A stretch of 64,000 nucleotides of DNA, taken from contig JALIRH010000039.1 of assembly GCA_023055505.1 (NCBI GenBank), positions 620,001-684,000 on the forward strand, given 5' to 3'. This stretch comes from Callipepla californica brunnescens (taxonomy: Eukaryota; Chordata; Aves; Galliformes; Odontophoridae). This document shows, in pieces, positions 26,610 through 37,950 of this stretch (positions are counted from its first letter, which is position 1; each line of letters opens with the position of its first letter). A model generated the notes under the pieces. That model was not told the origin of the DNA, did not search any database, and saw only the letters and a list, made by a program, of their open reading frames with translations. The translations under genes were made by a program, and so were the position numbers.

Positions 26610-26777
26610 CTGTTGAAGCTGAAGGTGCATTGAGTAGGTGATAGCCATTCTGTCTCAGAGGATTAAAGCAATGGGATTCCCCTGTTAGCACATCACTGGT
26701 GACAGACTGGTCCATTGTTCTGTAGCAGTCTCCATAGTGGAAACAGTTTTGTATTGAGTGAAAGCTGCCCTGGTAAC
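26610..26777 (-). CDS. GLIS1: GLIS1 exon with YQGSFHSIQ and FNPLRQNGYH blocks
   Basis: This 168-nt exon enters with two bases completing Gly248 and leaves one base for Gly304. It encodes residues 249-303. It begins YQGSFHSIQNCFHYGDCYR and contains FNPLRQNGYH (285-294). Both blocks are close to mammalian GLIS1, which reads GYQGSFHSIQSCFPYGDCYR and FNPLRPNGYH. This strong conservation outside the zinc fingers suggests a functional motif, perhaps a co-regulator surface, though the function is unknown to me. The acceptor is tatctgttttcag and the donor gtaattt. Confidence 0.95.
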
Positions 26778-27414
26778 CTGAAAACAGATATTGCATACAC
26801 ATTTTAACACTACTGCAATGGTTTTAGCTCCATCTCTGTCACAGTATTTCATTACGATTGTGGGTTTTGTTTTCAGTTCCTAAGTTTTAACTATGGAAAA
26901 ATGATCATGCTATTCTATAAGGCATCATAATATAAAGGCTATGTCGAGTTAATCCCTCGAGGTGCTGTGGACTGTGATCCCCATCTAAGCAAAATGTCAA
27001 GGACGTGCTCTGTTTCAGGCAATAGAAGAGACTGGATGAATGAAGTCCACAATCCACTTGTGTTCAAAGCTAAGTAGTGAATACTTCACCGGATCAGGTC
27101 CAGGATACTCATCTCCTTAGGGAATGTTTTTATAATGAATTATTTGAATACAATAATGTAATATTTAAATGCTCTGTCTGCAGCAGAGTGAAGTCTTTTC
27201 CCATCCAACATGCACCGTGTCCTCCTGGAGAAAGCACTGTTTACTCCAAGTACTTTTAAGAGTCCCTCAAACTTCTCTGTTCCCTGATTGCTCTATTTCA
27301 AATGAAAACTCTTCTGTGAGCACAGGGGGCCACAAATCTGCAAGCACAAAGGCACTGGAGGTGCAGGTCTGACTCCACACGGACATCAGGTGGAGGCTTT
27401 GGGTTCAGCTAGAG

Positions 27415-27613
27415 CAGTCATGTCCAACCCACAACCCGTGGGCCATGTGGGTCCAACTCACACTGCAGCCCACCCCCTGCCCTGTGTCACCATGGCTCAT
27501 ACTGTGCTCTTTGTGTCTGCTGTCATTTCCACGGACATAAATACATATATGCAGCCTAAGACCATTCCTCTTCACTCAATGTGGCCCAGGGAAACCAAAA
27601 GGTTGGACACCTG
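27415..27613. mobile_element. Non-autonomous hAT/Charlie-like DNA transposon remnant
   Basis: About 199 bp with imperfect terminal inverted repeats: CAGTCATGTCCAACC at the left and GGTTGGACACCTG at the right. The subterminal sequence of the 'cccgtgggccatgtggg' / 'tgtggcccaggg' type resembles Charlie-like elements of amniotes. The left flank AGCTAGAG (27407-27414) matches AGCCAGAG (27616-27623) at seven of eight bases, compatible with an eight-base hAT target duplication, although two extra bases separate the right end from it. No transposase is encoded. Confidence 0.6.
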
Positions 27614-28630
27614 CAAGCCAGAGGTTACTTGCTTCTGAGGAGTGCCAAGATAAATCTGTACACTTGCTGGCTGCCGTGGTTATTCTGCTTTGGGGCACGT
27701 GACTTTTACCCCCTGCATCTAATCTCCTGCTTGTTTAAAACATTTTGCCAGTGGATGTACTTTGGTTCTCACTAAAAGAAGTTGCAAATGAATTCTGCAC
27801 ATCACAGAAGTTATTTAGCAGTATGAATTAGCTGCCGAGGAAGCAATTTTACACCCTACAACTTTGTGCCAGCATCTTAGAAGAAGGTGTTATTTGCCCT
27901 CATAAGAAAACCTGAAAACATGCCGCAAGATTTTATGCCAAACGTGGCCTGATTTAATTCTCCTCCCCCAGTAGCCTCTTCCTGATTCCAGAAGCACTGC
28001 ACATCAGTTGCACGTTCAGAGGAACTATCCATTTTTCTATCTTCTCTGACAGGCCCTTCTGAAATGAAATTCTTCACTTGCAGATGACCGAAACCAACCC
28101 AGTAAGGCTTAACATTTAGAACATGCCATCAGGACTCTTCTCAAATTGCCAGGAAAAAAGCTAGGGCTGTTGTCGTTCTTTCCCAATCCTACTCAGTGAG
28201 ACTGAAACATTTCCTAAAGAATATCAAACAAGGACACAAAGACATCTTCAGCTGAGAGAAGCCAGCACAGCTCCACTCTCCAGCAGAGAGAGACACCTGG
28301 CTTCAGATGAGCTATAACTGGTTGCAGAGGGCACTTACATGCATTGCTAGAGAAAAAAACTGAATGTTTTCCAGAAATCCTGCTATACACATCACTTCTA
28401 GGGAGGGCACCGTGTGTATGTTCTCTGTCTCTGTAATTGCTGCCCTTTTGTTGTGCTCCCAAGCTCGCCTTTGTTACATCAATTAAAATCTTTATGATCT
28501 ACACGGCTGGCACTGTGGCTTATAAAATCCAAGAGCAGCCAAGCATGACAGAACTGATTCAAACTGGATTGGCTCATGACCTATGGATAAAGGCTTCTTT
28601 TGCAGTGCTTTAAGTTACCCTCTAGCTGCT

Positions 28631-28659
28631 CAGTTGTCTGAGGCAGACAACTGCCTCAG
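28631..28659. repeat. Two overlapping, mutually exclusive perfect hairpins
   Basis: CAGTTGTCT (28631-28639) pairs with AGACAACTG (28645-28653) around a five-base loop. CTGAGGCAG (28638-28646) pairs with CTGCCTCAG (28651-28659) around a four-base loop. Both stems are nine perfect base pairs and use overlapping bases, so only one can form at a time. Confidence 0.85.
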
Positions 28660-29285
28660 AATCAGAAGTCTGTAAAAGAGCTGCCATAGCTGTATTTGAA
28701 AACATAGCTAGCTGGGTATCTGTCCTGGGAGGTGGAAATCAGTCTTGGAGTGACTGAACCTATGCATACCTCCAGGCTGCAGTACTGCAGGACTGATGAG
28801 TTGCTATGTCAGTAAGATTTACTTTATGACTTTTACTACTCTTTCTATTCTCCTACCTGCTGCTTCAGCAGAGCAGTCTCGGAGCTTCTTTCGGTAGGAG
28901 GATGCTGATGACCTTCAGTAGCCTGGTACCATTCAAGAGGCCAGTCACTCTGCTTCAGAGCATTTGAGCCTCACGTAACTTTGACACCAAGGGAAAATTT
29001 GCAGCTTGTTTAAATGCTGTATTTCCAAACACTAAAGTAATAAGACGGGATTGAAAGGCCATGTGAGCTAAAGCAACCACAAGGGCTTTTGTAACAACTG
29101 GTGCTCTTGCCAGATAAGGTTTCGTTAATTTTACGCAACCACAGGAAATGAAGTTGATGCTTGCACACAATACATTGTTTACTTTGGATATGCAGTACAA
29201 GGCAGAACTTTAATGCATTTATATATTTTTTAAACGTTCAGTATTAAAAGAAAGGTGCTTTTGTTTCACTCCATTTCATTGTACA

Positions 29286-29630
29286 GGCATAGAATCCTTG
29301 GGCTGGAAAGGATCTTCAAGGGCACCAAGTCCAACCATCAGCCTGACCTACTGAGTGCCATCACTAAACCATGCCCTGAGTGCCACGTTCAGGTGTCTCA
29401 AATACCTCCAGTGATGGTGACTCCACTACCTCCCTGGGCAGCCCATTCCAGTACTCAATGGCCTGCCGTGTCACCTGAGAAAAGGACACCTCTCCTGAAG
29501 CAAACCATTCTCTGATTCTCTGGCTCTCACTACAACCTTGCAGAGAAAACGAGGTCACCCTCCCTTTCTCCACACTGAACAACCCCAGTTCCCTCACTCA
29601 CTTCTTGTAAGCCTTGTTCTCCAAACCCCA
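29286..29630 (-). mobile_element. CR1 LINE 3' fragment, reverse orientation
   Basis: Read on the plus strand it starts at the CR1 3' end (CATAGAATCCTTGGGCTGGA, then GATCTTCAAGGGCACCAAGT). It continues with CTGGGCAGCCCATTCCAGTA, the classic reverse complement of the RT C-terminal region. It ends near CTGAACAACCCCAGTTCCCT. On the minus strand short pieces of the CR1 frame are visible (IEYWNGLPREVVESPSLEVF). It is 5'-truncated and inactive, and lies in a GLIS1 intron on the gene's sense strand. Confidence 0.93.
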
Positions 29631-30458
29631 TTTTGTTACGGTTCCTTTAGGTTTTCTGGAATGCTTTATTTCTACCTGGCTTCCCCCCCATGCATCTATC
29701 CCAGAAAGTATAAGGAGCTGAGATACGACTAAAATCCCATTACTAATGGTTCAATTAGCAACCACAAATAGTTGGCTAGTGGAAATTTAACATGGAGCTC
29801 CACTGAGAAGGAGTTCTTACAAACTCTCCCCAGTGGTTAAAATATGAAGTAAGCATTGTCTTGTCTGGTGTAAACATCACTTCTCCTTCTGGGAGAGCAG
29901 GAGCAGAGCACCAGTTTGGCAAGTGCTCCACCAGTATTTTTTTCCATGTGGATTTCAGGTTTCCCTTCTGTCTGCTTGATTCAAATCACTTTTTCTGAGG
30001 TTGATTTTCAAGTGAAGAATTTACTACATGTCCTGTCACTTTAAATGAACACTATTAAACATTTCATGTACACTACGTGTAGAAATACAACAGTTAACAG
30101 AGGAATAAACTGAATTCCAAGCATAACCTTTAGCTAAAGCTTTGCTCTGAAATAACTTGTGACAGCAAAGCTGCAGTTTGCCACTTCACAGAGCGCACCA
30201 GGTGCTCTGTAAGGCACAACCTGGAGAACTTTAAGCAGCATTAAAATGAGTGATGTAATGAACAAATTATTGGAGTAAGTCTATTACATGCTATCTTATG
30301 TCGTTCACATGGATGTACAAATCAATCTAAGTTCTTCAGATTGTATTTCTGAGGACAAAGCATGTCAGGTGTAAAACCTAGAGGATGCTACTGCCTGCCA
30401 AATTCTTTCAGCATATACTGATTTCTTATGACAGCCAGGTTTAAACGCATAAATGTTG

Positions 30459-31277
30459 CAGCTTATTATTCTTTCATTATCAGTATTTCTGCTACCAGCT
30501 CGATGAAGCTTGCTGTCTTGTGAAAACTGCAGATCCACAACCTTTGTACGCTTCTGTACGGGTGCCTACTTCTGCAGCTAAGCTTACACAGCACTCACTT
30601 CTCAGCAGAAATTCAAAGCTCACAAATCTCTAGAGATTCTATTGGAAAAATGTGCTAATAATGAGCTGAGATGCAAAAAAGACTTAGAGCAAGTAGAGCT
30701 AAGTACAGGTTAGAGATCAATTGATTTCAAAGGCTGCTAATCAAACATGATTTTTGAATGACCAACTCTGTAATGAATTCATAATACTTCAACATTTGGC
30801 CAAAGTGGAAAATTACTGCCTTTTGAAAAGCTCGCAACGTAACGCTTAGAAAGCAACAATTCATTCAAAAGGAAATGTGGTTCTCTCAAGGAATAAAGTC
30901 AATTTCTTTAAGTGGTTCAAAACTTGTTCTGTCTATGCATTTGTTTCTGCCACAGTAATGAGCTGCTAAACTTTCCTCTTGTGGTCTGTAGTTATTTAGC
31001 TCATTATAGTAACATAATCATATATCATTATATGCTATCATAAATCTGCCACTTTTTCCTCACAGAGTTAGTCTTTTAAAATTGAGTAATCTGTTGAGCA
31101 TCAGGTTGAGTTACTTTTTCCTTCGGCACAAATCATTTTAATATAATCTGCTTTAACTCTTCAGACTAAGGCCGTCCAGATGAAGAGCAAAAATGGTCCT
31201 CAGGGACCGGAGGACAGAGGGAAGTGTTGGGATATGGAACCTCATTACAGCTGTGAAGTGTTTATTGGGTTTGTGTT
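30459..31277. repeat. 0.8-kb duplicated segment, copy 2 (inside a GLIS1 intron)
   Basis: These 819 bp are the partner of 236-1041, offset by 30223 bp. Compared with copy 1 this copy has 12 extra bases around 31099-31110, bounded by a repeated GTTGAG, and one extra T. It lies in the 5.6-kb GLIS1 intron. The bases left of its start (aacgcataaatgttg) contain no poly(T), unlike copy 1, so the tract was gained or lost at only one locus. Confidence 0.9.
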
Positions 31278-32421
31278 AAAATCCTGCATTGCCTTAGCAT
31301 TTATTCAGAGAAAGCAATCTCCTGTGTTACCCATAGGTAAAATAATCATATGTAATACTCTACCAGCCAAAATGACAGTTCAGTGGTGAAGAGTTTTAAA
31401 AAGATGGTTATCTGCCTGTACAGACTGATATTGCTGATTATACTTGCCACCAGACATGTCCTGCACACTACTTTACTGTGAATATTTACCACCCTTAAGT
31501 GGCATACTGTCTGAATTACATAATGTATTTCTTAAGTACGCAAGCATCTGCTACTGGAAGAATCTGTGAAAATCACTTGCTAATTTATCGCTCAGAAATT
31601 GTAGAAACATTATTTAGTTCTCGCAGCAGAAGTTGGGAGTAGGAAAATAAGCTCCCCATTAAAAAGGCTGGGTAATTCAGATTAAAAAAATGTTTTAAAT
31701 TAAGCCGTGGGATAGCTGCTTAGCTGCTGCCATTGCTCCCCTCAAATTACACTGACGCTTTATATGTCTGTAGAGTGTCTTTGCAGATTATTATATATAA
31801 CAATATATAAACAAAACTGCCAAATATTAAGTAGGAAAACAATCTTTATCTAAGATTGTATCTAGTATGCCATCATTGATGGATAAAACAGAACATTGCC
31901 AAAGTTTGCATCTCTTCATCTATTTTAGCAAGCAAGTTAAAAACAACTTTTGGTGTGGGACACTCCCTCTCTCTAAACTGGATGAAGCCTGGATAATCGG
32001 TCAGGAGAGGTGTGTAGCTGGTAGGCATCTACTGCCCTGTGTGAGCAACCCTTTCCTGATGATCAAGGAGTGAGTCATGGCTATTTCACTTGATCTTCAA
32101 GTCAGAGTTATTTGTGGGCATATTCATTCTCACGAACATCTTTTTGAAATCATGTCCTAAAAAGAAGCTGAATAAACACAATAGATGTGCTGTTGAGATA
32201 GCTTTCCCTATTATATTAAGATATCACAGTATGAAATGGTCTTAAATTTTGACTCTGTCTCAGTAAAACCATGATAAAAGTAGGAGTTCCCACTGTAATG
32301 CTGTCAGACCCTTAATACAACAACGCTGGCAGAAAATGCAAAAACTGAAGTCAGTTATTTTTTCTCAACTAGGAATCAGGAAAGCTGAAAAAGAAGAAAG
32401 AAAGAAATAAAAGGATGTTAC

Positions 32422-32606
32422 CTTGAGATCCGTGCTGTACAGACTGGTTTTGAAATTGAGTGTATGGTTTATTTGGTATTCCAGAAAACTGCTGCCCATT
32501 TGGTGACTGGCTGTGCGATGAGGGAGAGCTGTGCTTCTGCAGTAGGGAAGGCGGAACTAATGCTTTCAGCGGGCTGACAAGTGGAGAGATTATGCTGGGA
32601 GCCAGC
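32422..32606 (-). CDS. GLIS1: GLIS1 exon, Pro/Gln-rich regulatory segment
   Basis: This 185-nt exon enters with one base completing Gly186 and leaves one base for Gly248. It encodes residues 187-247. The N-terminal part, with SPLVSPLKAL, matches mammalian SPIVSPLKGL, which fixes frame and identity. The rest contains PSSHSQSPNGQQFSGIPNKP and ends VQHGSQ. I count nine Pro and nine Gln in 61 residues. The mammalian equivalent, as I recall it, is much richer in proline, with a run of five. The acceptor is ttctttttctag and the donor gtaacat. It sits between the 14-kb and 5.6-kb introns. Confidence 0.93.
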
Positions 32607-34753
32607 CTAGAAAAAGAAAATTCAGAAAAACTTCACATATCAAATATGGGAAAATGAAACACTTGAAAGGCCCTACATACGTGATGGCAAGACTATAGAA
32701 ACATTTATTGTGCAGATATAAATTATGCTGTAAATGAAACATAATGCAGTGCTGCTTTCATGTCTTCATTAGCAGGGAAGGCAGTTAGAAAATGATTTAT
32801 GTTTCTTTACATTGACTTCCTGTACTAATCGTAATGACAGAATCAAAATGACATCACCCCTCAGAAAGCAACTCAGACACGGGTCAGCTTTAATTTGAAA
32901 TTCTGTAAGTTGGGAAACGTGTCGAGAAACAGAAATGGAGAAGTCAGAACAAGTAACAGCGTGTAAATTGTTCAAGTGTCTCAGTAGTTGTAGTGGGTAA
33001 AGCTTTTCACCCAGGTTTCAGCCAAGACAAAGAAAAGCATTAGTTTTCAATTATTCCTCATACAGTATTTTTTAGACTGCAAGAAATGCAGATTTAACTG
33101 CCACAGCTGGCACTGTCCTTACAAAGAAAAGGCCTGAATAAGGGTTTGCTTGTGACAGCACCTCTCGGTGGAAGACAGGGGCTGAGAGATGGAAAATTCC
33201 CCACTGACAGCTGGGAGTCAGGCCAGCACAGGAGCACAGGGACAGCCCTGCTCGGGGGACAGACCCTGACTCCACATTCCCAAAGCTGGAGCAGCTGAAG
33301 AAGAGCCTCACGGGGCTGCAGCCACGAAATCCATGGGCAGCCCTCCACCACTGGTAGGGAAGATTCAATGATTGCCCTGCCCATGGAGTGCCTGCAGCCC
33401 ACCAAGGCAAGTACAGTAGCTGGCCCGGATGGGATGAAGCCTTTACCAGATAACTCTTCTTGCCATTCACAGACAGAAAGATGTTGTGCTGCAGAAGACA
33501 TGACCAAAAACCTGCTCATTCAGGCATAAGCCTTTTTAATAACTGCATTAAATTAACCCTGTAAATGAGTAACTTGTTAAAAACTGGACCTTTTCGCCTC
33601 CTGCTATTGCTGTGACAAATGGCCCTTTGCTAAATAGCCTAGGGTTACACTTCCAAATGTGAGGTCCGACTGGAGCAGGCATTCAGCATACGTCAGAGCA
33701 GGTCATAATGTATGCCCCCTAGCTGGAAAAAAAATATGAGCACACACCAGTGCAAGAGAACCAAGAATCAACTACAAAAGCAAGTCCAGACTAAAACTGG
33801 TGACTTCCCCTAGCAGTGCACAGGCTGTTCAAATATCACACACCATGGTTTGGACCAGCAGGCTCTCCCCAGTTAACTCAACTGCTTCTTGGAGCACTTG
33901 TGGCTAAAGCTTGTGGAGTGAGGCTGTGGTGGGCACGAGGCTACACACTGCGTGACAGCGTTCGGGAAGTAAATACAGATCAACTGTGAATTAAGGGAGA
34001 CAACAGCATATTCAAGTTGAACATGTAGGCAGAGGAACACTGCCAAAAGCTGTCACAGTGACACAGTGTCACAGAGACATTTATGAAGAGGGTTTTAAAT
34101 AAATCAACAGGTCAAAGCCAATCCTACGATGAAATAACTCCACCACCCCAAAACAGAAAAATAAGGCGTGCAATACAGACTGCAGAGAGTTCAATTTTCC
34201 CCAAACTAAGCTGAAGAAATAAGCAAGTATTGTTAAATGGATGAAGACAAGGACATTTTCAAGCCAAATGTCTAAGAATGGGAAAATAAACTTAGTGTGA
34301 GAAATGTAACTCCCACAAACAAAGGCCTGCATACAGATAACTGAAGGATTATAAAGCCAACGTGCAAATAAAAAAATACGATTAGTCTGTGGGTTTTCTT
34401 TTTCATTTTCTCATTTTTGTTTCACATACATATTAAAAAAGAACTCTGCAAAGAAAACTAAGAAGAACTGGGGCTACAGACACAGCAGGAATGGGGAGCA
34501 GGGCTGCAATGGGGCATGGAGTGTGGGGCCTGCCGTGCCATCATCAGGTCCCAGGCTGGAGCCAGCTCTACTGAGGGTCAGATGCCCAGGGAAAATACTG
34601 AGTTTGTCTGCAGCTAAATGCAAAGGTCAGCTCCCATGTGGCCGTAGTTTTTCCTCAGTGGAGAAATAGTTAAGCAAAACTATCTGTGGTGCCGCCCAGC
34701 AGCATGCCGGATCTTCCACAGATTCTCTCAAACGTGTGTCGGTGGTGAGGACT

Positions 34754-34812
34754 GCATGCGGATGGGGCTGCAGTTATCTGCAGCAAAGCTTTGCTGCAGC
34801 CTCATCCGATGC
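34754..34812. repeat. Imperfect inverted repeat (hairpin) with nested perfect palindrome
   Basis: The left arm 34754-34773 (GCATGCGGATGGGGCTGCAG) pairs with the right arm 34794-34812 (CTGCAGCCTCATCCGATGC). There is one single-base bulge and one mismatch, which is a G-U wobble in plus-strand RNA. Overlapping the loop and right arm, 34778-34799 is a perfect 22-bp palindrome made of CTGCAGCAAAG and its reverse complement with no spacer. It lies in the 14-kb GLIS1 intron. Whether it is transcribed or processed is unknown. Confidence 0.85.
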
Positions 34813-37800
34813 TTCCAGGGAGTGCTGGCAAAGCACGGCCACAAGTGACAGAATGGTCACCATCCCATTCAAAAGGCACTCGGAGACATCGTCCTCGACG
34901 TGCCAGAAATGCTAGTAGAAGCCAGGAAATACTTCTATCTGAAAGGAGATTAAAAAGATTGCAGTTGTTTTCTTTGGAAGGATAACAGCGAAAAGAGATC
35001 ATGATAGTGACATTTATATGGGTAATGACCACACACGCATTTTAAAGAGAAACAAAAGATGTACTGAAGACTCCGAAGGCTGGATGAGCCAGAAACTACT
35101 CTGAATGAGGGAGGAAAATACTTCTGGTGAGCGAGCACTCTGCGGCTGCCTGCGTTGGGTTTCCTGAGCCTGCTCTGGGAATGCCTTGTGCTGCTGGAGA
35201 TGCAGCCCCATGTGGGCCTGCACGGCTGCTCTGTGCTGAACGCTTTGTTGGGACTGTGGGGAAATGGCATTTTTAAATTCTGTGCAACTATGCTGCGCAG
35301 CAAAAACGGTGCATTTAAGTTGTCTGGCTGTTTCACTCCTCCTAAAGGTTATTTAAACTGGGCGAACAGTGAGATGAACTGAATGGCTGGTATGATTATA
35401 TTTTAAAGCAGTGCTCGTCCCCACTCGCACTCTTTCACGTTCTTGTTTCTCCTGTGTATGAGCTCAATGGTTTGCCAAGGTCTGTGTATCAAAGCTTTTG
35501 CAGTGGCTCACTGAGAGCAGGAGGCAGGCACAGCAGTGCCAGGCCAGGAGGCAGCGGGGTGAGGTGTGGGGCCCTGCTCCAGCCAGGCTGCCAGCTCCCT
35601 GCTTCCACTTGCTCTGCTGGCCCCGTGCAGGGGCTCAGCAAACATTGCTGCCTGCAGGCAGCCAGTATCCTAGTAACTTGTAGTGTGGCAACTTGGGCTG
35701 AAACCCTGAGAGCTCCGTGAAATCCTCAGCTCCCTCTGCCTTCTCTGTGTGAAGAGTTTCACGCAGGTCACCACAATATCTACTACTTTCTCCTCAGTCT
35801 CTCCCACGAAGGGAATTTCATGTTTTCCCTAAGTTAGGGCACAGTTTTTAGCTAGGCAAAAGCACTGCTCAGCAGAAAAATCAGTCTGTATTAGCACAAG
35901 TGGCCAATGTGGGAATTTGTCTCCTTAAAATAGTCATCACAATGCCTATAGCTCAAGCTGGCCCCTAAAATATTCTTGTTGTGTGTGCACATGTGCTCTG
36001 GCAGACTCAAGGAGAGTTTTTCATCAGCTAACTGCCCAGCTGCCAGCGCCCTGTTTTTAATTCTGTCCCAAATGTTTGCCTACTAATCACGTTGCTGTGA
36101 TACTCAGGTTGCCAAAGGATAAGCAGAGTCATTCCTGATACAAATTAAATAGCTTAAAAGGAGATGTCTTCTGTATGGAAGGGGAAACACTAAACTATTT
36201 AAGCCAGAAACTCAGCTGGATACATTAAAAATTCCAAGGCAGTAGCTCAGGCATATGTTTCAGTAACTAATAGCCTGTACATTTCCTGTTAATGATGTAC
36301 TACAACCACAGTTTGCTTTGGTTTGTATATTAATAATAAATATACGCCATATATTTTATTTTAATTGTAACTTGCATAACTCACTAAGTCTGTGGGTCCT
36401 TTTGGGGCCTTTATTAATATATATCTGTGCCTATATATAGTTATATTGCCAGTTTGTAGATAAATACTCACACATACATGGAAAAAAATCCTTCCTTAAT
36501 TCACTAGATTTAAAGGCATCTAACTATCCTGAGTTGTTCTGTTCAAGGCGATAAACCTTTATCCTGTCTTGCTAGCACCACTGACAAAGCTAAGAAAGAT
36601 GAACTGTTCTTACAGCTTGCTTACACTGCTGATCTAGTCGTACTGTCAATAAATTCCACCTCGTCTTATAAGGATGCTTGATGATAAAACGCTTTCATTG
36701 TCTCAAGTAACAAATCAAAACACTGCAAGGCTTTTATGACTCCACTATGTCCTTTACGACAGAAGGGTAACATCTTAATCATGCTTTTACCTTATTCCTA
36801 TCCATTTCCCAGTGTAGACACTGATGAAGTTCCTAGCTGGAATTCCTCTCTGAATCCAGCAGATTTTCAGTTGCCTACTGATGGAATTGATATTGCTAAA
36901 AAATGTTCCTGGATGTGATAACACAGTGCAGGTAGGAAAGCCTTTTCGTCTCAAGACTTTTGGTGACTTTGCATCTAATGGCAGTAGGTGCTTCTCAGTA
37001 CCTTGTGTGTCTCTTAGAAACAGTTTGTGGACTCACAGGAATCTGTAGGCTGGAAACCTCTGCTGTGTTCGTGGTGCTCTCTGGGTGGGTTTCTGTATGG
37101 CAGTCAGCACTGTGTTGCAGTGCCCAGAAATCCTCCTAGCCTGGAAGAATCATCTGTGATGAAGATGTGACTCATGCCTTGTTTTATTTGGTGAACACCC
37201 CATCTGGAGGACACACCATCCAGATCCTGCAAGTGTTTGCCTCTTTGCCTTCCATTCTCCTGTACCTTCCCTGGGTCCCCATGGTGCCAAAACTGCATTA
37301 TCAGTACTTCATGCATCACAGACAAAAGTGATGCTGCTTAACAATTACAAATGGTTGGTAAAAGTGTGCCAAGAAGCTCACGTTGCACGCTGCTGGGATA
37401 GGTCTGAAGTGAGGTGCTAAGGAGAATGTTTACTGGTGATCTGGATAAAGCACGGGAGAACTGGTGACTATTCAATGAAAAAACTTCGGTTTCCTGACAA
37501 GCTACTCAGGTGCTTGCAGGAAACTCAAAATAGATCTGAATATACTCAGAATGTGGACAAAAGGATGCAAAATGAAACCAAATTTGGAGAAATCAGAGGC
37601 ATTATGCATCAACACTGAATACAGAAGAGCTGTATTCAGTTTTGATGCATTAAATCATTGTAGGAGTTAAAAGCCACTGAAGATATACTAGAAAAATAAG
37701 TTTTCTTACCAAGTAAAATTGCCAAAACTATAAGCGTGGCACTGAAAGAACAGAACTTGAAGCACAGTTTGTCAGTGGCACAGTGGAGGAGCCACTTTCC

Positions 37801-37926
37801 ACCCTGCTGAAGTCACAGGAATGACAGGGCATTCACCACCAGGAGTGGCAGGTCAGTTTAAAACAAAAGGAGCATTTTGCTCACGCAGCAAGCTCTGGCC
37901 TGTGGCAGTCAGAGCCACAGGAAGTC

Positions 37927-37950
37927 ACAGAATCACACAGTCTAGGTAAG
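37927..37950 (-). mobile_element. Very short CR1 3' terminus scrap
   Basis: TCACAGAATCACACAGTCTA resembles the reverse complement of the CR1 terminal repeat. Only about 20 bases are recognisable, so this is a weak call. Confidence 0.35.

Larger units (their letters stand above)
26778..32421 (-). other. GLIS1: GLIS1 intron carrying the 0.8-kb repeat copy
   Basis: This 5644-bp GT-AG intron is in phase 1. It contains a hAT-like remnant at 27415-27613, a double hairpin at 28631-28659, a CR1 fragment at 29286-29630 and copy 2 of the 0.8-kb duplicated segment at 30459-31277. No exon is seen. Confidence 0.8.

Noticed and set aside
33072..33519. Two overlapping minus-strand frames of 132 and 141 codons in a GC-rich patch
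   Set aside because: Two different frames are open over the same bases, which points to GC-rich composition rather than coding. The adjacent GLIS1 exons already join in phase, so an extra exon is not needed.
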